The position numbers were made by a program, and so were the translations under genes. The notes under the pieces were generated by a model. It was given only the letters and a program-made list of their open reading frames with translations. It searched no databases and was not told the origin of the DNA. DNA of 64,000 nucleotides from positions 15,707,072 through 15,771,071 of the forward strand of contig OW285189.1 of assembly GCA_935421135.1 (NCBI GenBank), given 5' to 3'. This document shows, in pieces, positions 55,901-64,000 of the stretch. Source of the stretch: Bugulina stolonifera. Lineage: Eukaryota > Bryozoa > Gymnolaemata > Cheilostomatida > Bugulidae. The number at the start of each line of letters is the position of its first letter. Position 1 is the stretch's first letter.

Positions 55901-58900
55901 ATACAGAACTCAAACCAGGACAAGTATGTCTAAATATCATCACCTAACTGTTTGAAATACATTTCTATCTCTGAAATGTATACAAAGGAATATGGTCTGC
56001 TCTCAGATTCTGGTTAATAAGCACAGCTTGACCGTTGCATTCGAGTGTATAATTATATAGCCCTGTATCATGTTGAATATAATTGTATAGCCCTATATAT
56101 CATGTCGAGTATGTTTATAGCCCTATGACGTTTTGTATGTTGTGTATTGTTGCAGAGATCACATGCTAACGGTATGAAACCCACCCCAGTTCTGCATGTA
56201 AATGTGGACAATCTGTTGGTGCCAGTCACACTGCATATTCTCCACCAGGTAGATGCCATTCTATATACTGTTTTGAAGAGAAAAACATTTGTTTGATATT
56301 TTGGCAAAAACTTCAATAGTTTTGGCAATTTGTCGGAACCATAGAATAATAATGATAGTATAATGATAATATTTACTTCTAAGATATTTTGCTAAACATA
56401 CAACCATCAGCTACTGTGAAATTATATGTTTGTAAAATGGTGATATAATAATTTTGTGAAAAAAATTTTGCTTTACTGCCATATTTATTGTAGATTTTCT
56501 CTAGACATGGGCCTGTGGAAAAGATCATCACATTCACAAAGAACAGTAAGTGGTGGAATACATACATATCATGCTGTATATTATGTATTTACATGTACAA
56601 TATACATTGTATGTATATACTGACATTTATTTCTTTGCAAATTGGCAATTAAATAGCTTCTCATAATAACTGCATTTACCATCTAATATGTGGTGTATAC
56701 ATTCGATGTGAAATATAACTGTGTTGCTGATAGGTCCCATATAACCATTACTGATTCATAACAAATTCATGAATCAAATGCTACATTGTATAGTAAAAGG
56801 CCAAGTTCTCCTTGTTGGAAAATTCACTAGACATAGCAGTGTGAGAAGAAATGTTTAGCTGTCTATAATATTATAGTTTTCATAGGAGATTACTCAATGA
56901 CAGGTTTGTTTAGTGTCGTAACAAGTACAGGAGTGTTGATTAGATGTGTTTGACCTTGAGGCTAACCACATCCTGTTTTCACTTGTTTACAGGTCAGTTC
57001 CAGTCTCTCATACAAATGTCAGATGTGAACTGTGCACAAGCTGCAAAGCAGGTAACCTTTGACCTAATTATCTCCTAGTTAATTCTACCTATCACCTCTA
57101 CTACTTAGTCTCTCTTTCAACTAATTTGATTTAGACCTTCTTCCTGTGCTGGAGGGGCATTTGTTTAATTATAGTAATTGTATTGTCTACTGATGTAAAT
57201 ACGTACCGCTAAGTGGATGGCCCCCAGCCTCTGTTCCCTCTTGGACAGTGGATGATTAGTCTAGGTTTCAAGCCCTCTGAAAGAGTGAGCAAATATGTAG
57301 GTTGAGCAACTTTTGGTCTCAGTTGGCATGCTCAAGGTCCACTCGTGCTCAAGTCGGGTCACCAGCATACACCTCCTTTCCTTTGAATGATTTGAATGAA
57401 ACTCAAGCTACAGAGTGTAGAAGATTCTAAACTAACTATTGGGACTCGGTGTTAGACGTGTTCTAGATTGTTCAGTGTTTGGTTTATTTAACAGGAGTTG
57501 GATGGTAAGAGCATATATGCAAACTGCTGCGTACTAAGGATAGACTTCAGTAAGATGATCAGTGTCAATGTAAAGTATAACAACGATAAGAGTAGAGACT
57601 TTACCAACCCAGACCTGCCCAGCGGAGACGAGACATCTCCAGGTCCTCCACCTATGGCCTTACCACCAACCCATCTACAGTTAGCCGCTAACCAAGCACA
57701 GCTTCCTCCTCATATGATGGGACATGTTCGGCCCCTCGGCATAGGTGAGATTGTATTATATGCATCCTGTATCTAAAGTAGGTTACTGTACAGGTCACTA
57801 CATACTTGGTGATATAGACGGAGATCAATGCTGTCTGTATTCTCTTCCCTTCATCTACAGACTCTCCTAATTACTGCAGTATGCATGTATAACACAAGCT
57901 GTTATCTTCTGGACTACCCCATTGACAACACGTTGTGTAAGTAATGGTGGTTTAACTAACCAGCTTGTTTAATGTTGTGTATATTTTGGTTTTAGCATTG
58001 CCGTTTGCTTCAGCTGTCAACCCAAGCCAAGTGGTCAATCCAATGTCCGGTGTGCCGGGAGTAACAGGAGTGCCTGGGGTACCAGGTTACCAGCTGATGC
58101 CTGGCATTACTCCAGCAATGCTACAGGGATTTGGTTTACAGGCTCCCGGTTTACCCACAGCACCACTGGGTGCACCACAAATACCTTCTACATCTGCACC
58201 TACACAGAGCCTGGCCCCCAGGCCTCTTCAGCTCTCCCCGGCACGTCTACCTATGCCACATCTCTCTTTGTCTGATACTCAGCTATCTTCCGGCTCCATG
58301 AATCCTCTACAACTGCTCATGAGTCAGCTACCCTCCCTTCCACCAGCCAGTCAACTTCACATGAATCAGCCTAGAATGCCACATTTTCCGATGACACCCC
58401 AACTGCAGGCACATCAGATGCTTCTCAGCCAATCAGCTCTCAATCAAGTAGCAACTTCCTCAGCCAATAGGCTGCATGAAAGTCAGTTACTGGCAAGGCA
58501 AGTTCACCTCCAGCAGCCAATCACAACAGAACACCAACTTTCTCATTCTGTCCCTCCTACTTTAGCACCTCTCAATACAAGTCCAGACCTAGGGGCACCT
58601 GCTCTTAGTCCTCAGTCTAGTACTAGCCCTGTAGTGCTAGTTTCTAATCTCAACTCCAAGGTATGTGCATTTATTAATAATAAATATTGGTAAATTAACG
58701 TTATTCTCATCCAATATTGATCACTAGAATAATGCATGTAATATACATTTGTGCATTAGAATTTGGAGTTGTTTCATGCTGCTTAATTATTAAATGATGG
58801 GTAGAAAACTCCAATGAGATCATTCAAATTTCAGTTATTACTGTCACATGCATGTACATACTGTCAATGCAAGGGTGGTTTCGATTTGCTAACTGATTGC

Positions 58901-61900
58901 ATTGTTGTGCAGTGAATTGCTTTGGATAACAACATATATATATATATGCTAGATGTCTTTCTATGCTTATATCTATTGTGTGAAATGATGCCACCTCCTG
59001 TGTTTTGGGTCCTTGGTATGCACTTTACTTGATTACTGAGTTTTAGTATTTGTTTTTGGGTTTGTGAATTTTGTGTCACCTTTTTGTGCCTTTCTCTTCA
59101 GCTTCCACCACCCAATAACACTAATCAATTGTTGTTTGAGAATCATTAATAAATTTTGTGAGTTTCCCAGTGGTGAAGGTTGGACAGATTGATCCTATTA
59201 CCCCTAAAGAAAGACTATTTGCTAGGCGACCTCATCATGTCAAGTGTTGCTTTAATTTTTTAATAATCTAGTATGGTTGATTAATTGCATGTTGTATTAT
59301 ATAGTATATCCTTTTGCTTATGCCAATGCGTATTCTTTTCTTTCTTTCATGTACTCTCCCCTACTCTGCTATACAATATTACTACTACTTCACTGAACTG
59401 TATGAACATCCAACGCTGCTACTATAATACTACTGTGGGGGCACACCTAACCCACCTACTCCTGATCTCTGGCTCCTGTTCAATGTTTGATGCCGTATTT
59501 CTGGCACTATTTACCACACTGCTTTCTATGATATGTCTTGGGTGTGGTATCACTTGGTACTACCATTTGCTGCTGCCAACGCTGTCAACAACCTGACCTA
59601 TCACTTCACTCGCCTGTTGTATATGACAGAAAGTTAGCCCTGATGCTCTATTCACGCTATTCGGTATGTGTAGTCATTTAGTAACTTTGTTTTACAACTT
59701 GTAGTTAGAACACTTTCTATCTTACCTCATCCTATTTAGGGTCAATTATCTGATGGTGCTATGTGTGTTGAAATTTCTTTTTCCTTACCCACATTTGGTT
59801 TAGTTGTCGTCAAGGTCAGATAGTTGCCTCTAAATTTATGAGTAGGAACTCCACAAATTTTGAAACCTGATTTAGGGAAGTGAACTGCCAATACAAATAC
59901 TGGTAACTGGCTGGTAACTGAGCACTTAAAACTGATTAGTGAAATCACAATAGCTGCTTTACTGTCCAAAGGTCAAGGCCTAACTGTATGCTCAGAAATA
60001 ATACTCTTCTTTACTAATTTTATGTCCTTTTTACTTTGCTCTGACCATAGTATAAATTCCCAGTTATAATACTGATTACCTGTAATTAGTTCTACCTGTC
60101 CCAAAGCTCCCATTGTTCAGTTTGGGACTAATTGTCCCCCTCTCCATTATTTAGAAAATTGATTATGCTTGGATCAATTTTTTCGTCATTTTTTCTCTAA
60201 TACTAACTTTTGGACCAAGGTAAAATTATGTTTGAGACTTCATCTAATATGCCATTTAACATTCTACTGTTTTCATTGTATGATGGTTGTGGGTAATATA
60301 AATTGTGAATACCACTAGGGAATTTGGATGGAGTTCAACTAAGGAGTCATTTTGTTTATGTAAAGGGAGGAATGGTTACAAAAACCCCCAGGCGAAATAG
60401 GGAGGGTACTACTTCTAAAAATAGCTGAGGACTTTCCATACTGTCTTGGCATGTCACTAATTAGGCTACCACTACCTTTATTGTGGGGTATAGCAAACCT
60501 GGCAGTAAATGAATTTCCTGTTATATACACTTTAGACATAATATTTTTACTATACACAGAAATTCTTTACCTAATTATGGATTAATACTCTTTACATGTA
60601 CTTGTGAGGAATTCTCTAGTTGCACATTATGTTTACTCTATTGTAGTCTTTCCATGACTATATTTATATACAATGATTGTTTCCCTATGTACAAGCTTAG
60701 TGCTACCTTCTCTACTATACACCGCTCTGTTCTATGCATTTAGTATCTACTGTATGTACCTACACTATATCCACATTATGTATTTCTTCTCAAATTTGGT
60801 TTCTAGTTACTTTCTAAAGCATGATTTAGTCCTACCAACATTTCATACTAACCCTTTGGTTGTTTAGTGTAAATTGTTGTGTATATGTTATACCATACAC
60901 ATTTAACCAGGCATGTATGGTGACGTTATGAGAGTGAAGATACTGTATCATAAGTTGGACACTGCCATGGTACAATATGAGGATAACTCCATGGCATTAA
61001 TGGGTAAGCAGAAAAACAAAAATTCGTCTTTCTTTTGAATGTCTCCATGTTATATACTTGTATTTTGTAAAATTAAGGTTTTGTTGTTGTTGTTGCATGC
61101 ATACTAGTAATATCTGTGCTGGTAGTACTAGTTTGTCTTGACTGTGTTTTATAGCCTGCAAGTACCTAGACCGTGCAGTCTTTTGGGAGAATGAGATCCG
61201 TGTAATGCTGTCCAAGCATCACAATATCCAGATGCCTTCCACAGAATCTCACAAGGTAAATTTTTGCCAACAAATCGAACAATGTCTTCTGATCTACAGT
61301 AGAGCTTAGCTCTAAGTGCACATATCTGTAATGTAAATGTAAGTGTTTGTATATCACCAGGAGGGATTCAAACTAACAAAAGACTATACAAGCTCAGACC
61401 TACACAGATATCACAAGAGAGGCTCAAGGAACATGGCAAATATCTACGCTCCATCAAGCACATTGCACTTGTCAAATATACCGTGAGTGTTGTAGCTTTT
61501 GTCTTGCTCGTCTTGAATTCTACTAATGTAACATACAATGTAGTACACTTTTGATATCTGATATCTCAATGCCAATACTGGTATCAGTTTCAGAGGAAAA
61601 TTTATATAAGAGCACTGACATCAGAATATCAGGAATAAAAAGTCGAAAACTGTACGTGTATAAGCTTGAGAACAGCATTACCATTGCCATGTATATCAGA
61701 TGTTAACATACTGCACAATAATTATAGTACTTGTTTGACACTCATAATATTATGGAGTTGTCCTATTTCTCCCTACACCAATGGGTGTAGCCATGTGAGA
61801 GTTGTTGAAGTGTGGAGACTAATGAGAATTTAGTTGTTGTTCCTGTATACATATGACTGTGTTTTGGGGAAGTGATTACACAGTATGCTTACTGTTACAT

Positions 61901-62442
61901 TGTAGAGCTGACATAATAGATGAAAGTGTTATAGTGAATGAGTTCTCCAAGTATGGAAGTATTACTGGGTTTAAGTTCTTCCACAATGATAAGAGGATGG
62001 CATTGATTCAGATGTCTTCAGAGCCTGAGGCTATAGCTGCTCTCATTGTAAGTACACATTGTATGTATATGTGTACATGTAGGCGTGCGGCATGCACTAC
62101 ATGTACAAAGCATACACATACTATGTTGGTATGTGGTATGCGAAGCCTATACATGTGTCGAAAGTGTGAGAGTAAATAAAATGACAGCACACATTTATAT
62201 TAATAACTAGTCTTGTAATTTCCTTGGCATGTTGACTCTGTTGTAAGGGGTCATTCTATTCATAGACCTCTCAGTTTGTAAGGCTTTAAACAAATGTAAC
62301 CATTCACTCAGTACCATACACATAACATGACAACTATTGCTATTCTCATGTTCCATTTCCATTGCAGGAGATGCACAACTTCCCTATTAGCAACACACAT
62401 AATCTCAGAGTCTCCTTTTCCAAATCACCAATCCACGGCTAG
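52919..62442 (+). CDS. PTBP: Polypyrimidine tract-binding protein (four RRMs)
   Basis: Sixteen exons: 52919-52956, 53080-53101 (22-nt microexon), 53248-53361, 53505-53681, 55783-55923, 56156-56248, 56494-56545, 56993-57051, 57495-57744, 57996-58660, 59630-59663 (34 nt), 60911-61003, 61155-61255, 61361-61482, 61906-62047, 62368-62442; 725 aa. RRM1 [12 protein letters not shown] (about 78-150), RRM2 VLHVNVDNL with [20 protein letters not shown] (about 173-260), RRM3 [20 protein letters not shown] (about 527-603), RRM4 TLHLSNIP...[16 protein letters not shown] ending [15 protein letters not shown] proteins bind CU-rich RNA and repress exons in the nucleus. The RRM2-RRM3 linker is about 260 residues, Pro/Gln/Leu/Met-rich, making the protein much longer than human PTBP1. 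The ATG at 52919 is first in frame; 52928 is an alternative. A 5' non-coding exon is possible. AATAAA at 63203-63208 may end the mRNA. Confidence 0.95.
54990..55118 (-). repeat. Dispersed repeat, copy B (inverted relative to copy A)
   Basis: Read on the minus strand this block contains TTTGCCAAGTTCA, TTTAGCATTTTGGAGGGAGG, CAAATTTGAGGTAA and CCAGGGAGATTTGGT, in the same order as the copy at 28767-28880. It lies in PTBP intron 4. Confidence 0.55.
56040..56130. repeat. About 40-bp tandem repeat
   Basis: TATAGCCCT(A/G)TATATCATGT-type units occur about 2.5 times just before the acceptor of PTBP exon 6. Confidence 0.75.
58661..60910 (+). promoter_or_regulatory. Probable autoregulated 34-nt PTBP exon and its flanking introns
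   Basis: The exon 59630-59663 encodes [11 protein letters not shown] plus one base of a Gly codon, the start of RRM3 helix 1. It is flanked by introns of 969 and 1247 bp. Its acceptor has a weak pyrimidine tract (GTTGTATATGACAG). CU-rich runs lie on both sides, for example TTCTTTTCTTTCTTTC near 59333 and CTCTTCTTTAC near 60004. Skipping joins exon 10 (phase 0) to exon 12 out of frame, giving six codons and TGA at 60929-60931, with four downstream junctions. This matches the size and place of the regulated 34-nt exon of vertebrate PTBP1/PTBP2, whose skipping triggers nonsense-mediated decay. Regulation here is inferred. Confidence 0.75.
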
Positions 62443-63243
62443 CACGAGGGTCTCCAGCTGACACTAACATTGATGGCAATCACAAGTAATTCAGGATCAC
62501 AGTCTAACTAGATCCTCTTTTAGTTGGAATTAAAGTTTCTAGTCCGAATCTTTTTAATATCACTTACCTAGTCATTAGTAATAAGGTACTACTAGTATTC
62601 CGTGTTGGTGGAATATTAACACTATTCAGTAAATTGATGGTAACGTTTCACTACAATTCAACTGCTTACTAGTGCAATACTGCTGCTAGTCACTCTGGTC
62701 TGTTGTTCAGCTCAGGTTTTTTATATTAAACTGCTTTTTCTTATTATTTGTGTATACTACTACGCAAACACATTTATCATGCCTCAAGGGTGATAGGTGA
62801 TAGTAAAACATACCTATAATAATGTTCTGCCATCCATGACATAAATTAGTTCAACTGATCTCAGAGAAAAAAATAATAAAAAATCTAGTATCAATCAGGG
62901 TCCAGTATTATTGTATTATTTGTATCTATTCTGAGCATGTTTTGCTCAAATTTGGTCTCGGGCTAGTCTCAATATATTACCAAAAGTATGTTACACTGTT
63001 TTTTGTTTTTGAGAATTAAATTTATACATTTCTTACTTTTGACACCAAAGCATTTAGTGTTTTTTTGCATTTGAGAATCATTACTTTAGATATATTATTA
63101 CGATAGTTGATAGTATGTGTAGTTTGTAGCTTGCTCATTTATCTCGTTTGACAATGTCACTGTTTATATCAGTATATCAATGTATATGTATAAAGTATAT
63201 ACAATAAAGTCAATTCAATATGAAAAAAATAAAAGGAGATAAT
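62443..63243. other. Convergent intergenic PTBP/GFM2
   Basis: 0.8 kb of 3' UTR sequence. AATAAA occurs at about 62875 and at 63203-63208 on the plus strand; the second is followed by an A-rich stretch and is the likelier PTBP 3' end. I see no clear plus- or minus-strand gene. Confidence 0.5.
63203..63208 (+). terminator. Candidate polyadenylation signal of PTBP
   Basis: AATAAA, 761 bp after the PTBP stop codon and about 35 bp before the convergent GFM2 stop, followed by AT-rich sequence. Confidence 0.5.
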
Positions 63244-63476
63244 TTAGAAATTCTTCAAGTCTGCCAGAACTTCTGCTGATTGCTGTTGATTCATGGTAAT
63301 GTAACCAGCAATCTGCATCAGGAAGTGTGCTCTGCCTGATGCAATTCTACGTAAAGTTGTAGAATATCCTATTAAGGTGGCGACAGGTGTTCTAGCATGT
63401 ACCACTATACCATCATCACTGTGAACCGTGTTCTCTATAACTGCTCTCCTTTGTGCCAAGTCTGTCAAAATGTCTC
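63244..63476 (-). CDS. GFM2: Last exon of a mitochondrial elongation factor G2-like protein (5' part outside window)
   Basis: An exon starting after TTTTAG at 63477 reads DILTDLAQRRAV, then VVHARTPVATLIGYSTTLRR, then a Gly-Arg-Ala-His-Phe strand and a tail ending DLKNF. LAQRR and the P-x-A-x-[LIM]-[GF]-Y-[AS]-T-x-LR pattern mark domain V of EF-G-type GTPases, and the overall tail resembles GFM2 (RRF2mt), which releases mitochondrial ribosomes after termination. The exon starts in phase 1 (two bases complete a codon) and 76 full residues are visible. The G domain and upstream exons lie beyond 64000. GFM1 is less likely because its C-terminus differs, but a short exon cannot exclude other EF-G relatives. 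Confidence 0.8.
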
Positions 63477-64000
63477 CTAAAATGTATGATTTTATACAAT
63501 GGGTACCAATTTATACTGAAACAACGTAGCATAGAGTTCCCATAGCAACTTTTCTTTACAGAATGCCATGACACATGTTCATCTATTTTTAAACGTCATT
63601 ACTAGCACTAGCAGTGTTGTGTTTGACACCATTTATAAAATAATGATCAACTACGACAATAGAACACAATATTATGACTATAAAAAGAAGTTATCCTTTC
63701 CCCAAAGTAAAGAATTTCGGGAGAGAACAACTTCATATTATACATGTATCGATGGTATATTTGGTGAACATACATGTATAATAAGATTATAACTGCTGGT
63801 AAAAGCTGAGCATGTATATTATACTGTACATGTACATGTACATGTATAATATGTCGTAGATATCATAGCATGAATATAAGCTGCAGTTCTTTGGTTGTTA
63901 AAGAGTTCTACCTGTATTATGGAACTGCCATGAGCATGAAATGGTAGACTTCATCTCCACCAAGAGTAAACATGTCCATGTTTTTAGTACTATCTATTGA
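63477..64000. other. Intron of the GFM2-like gene, with repeat-like stretches
   Basis: At least 524 bp of intron. It contains a palindromic run (GTACATGTACATGTACATGT around 63825-63845). Near the edge (about 63910-64000) the minus strand has a short open stretch reading NMDMFTLGGDEVYHFMLMAV, then TAA. This does not resemble any EF-G segment and I do not recognise it. Confidence 0.45.

Noticed and set aside
52919..62442. hnRNP L instead of PTBP
   Set aside because: RRM2 [20 protein letters not shown] and RRM4 ending LRVSFSKS match PTB much better.
63910..64000. Penultimate GFM2 exon
   Set aside because: The reading frame has no EF-G similarity and ends at TAA before any good donor.

Overview
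The window is a compact, intron-rich, AT-rich animal genome segment. All introns I resolved are GT-AG. The genes are typically metazoan: a secreted CTLD/CUB/sushi mosaic, GRB2, a LIMK/TESK-type kinase, ABHD17, a four-RRM PTB protein, CAF-1 p150 and the minor-spliceosome 35K protein. My best guess is an early-branching marine invertebrate such as a sponge, but no marker here decides it. Exon borders below were placed by eye from splice signals and checked for reading-frame continuity.

Layout, left to right. 252-13079 (-): a secreted lectin/complement-like protein with signal peptide, CTLD, four CUB, CTLD and three sushi modules; every module border is a phase-1 intron. 15480-18020 (+): SNRNP35. 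18679-26338 (-): CHAF1A, the CAF-1 large subunit, with an unusual repeated C-terminal tail. 26339-32765: a 6.4 kb gene-poor interval with a pair of small inverted-repeat elements. 32766-38478 (+): a LIMK/TESK-family kinase without LIM or PDZ domains. 39085-42042 (+): ABHD17 depalmitoylase. 43112-46081 (+): NOL12. 47086-48996 (-): GRB2. 52919-62442 (+): PTBP with four RRMs. 63244 to beyond the window edge (-): the last exon of a mitochondrial EF-G2 (GFM2)-like gene.

The genes are not an operon. They are housekeeping and signalling genes in mixed orientation, with convergent pairs SNRNP35/CHAF1A, NOL12/GRB2 and PTBP/GFM2. Two encode RNA-splicing factors, SNRNP35 for U12 introns and PTBP for alternative splicing. 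Introns carry much of the repeat load: a hAT-like element with an 8-bp target duplication, a TA-flanked foldback element, a second element with 13-bp inverted ends, a 56-bp perfect palindrome, and several minisatellites.

The observations I rate highest are these. (1) PTBP has a 34-nt exon whose skipping shifts frame and hits a stop after six codons, the same arrangement as the autoregulatory exon of vertebrate PTB genes. (2) The CAF-1 large subunit tail carries five spaced copies of an RR[VI]xxTTL motif that resembles the ASF1-binding B-domain normally found in the p60 subunit or HIRA. (3) The kinase combines LIMK-like and TESK-like features.
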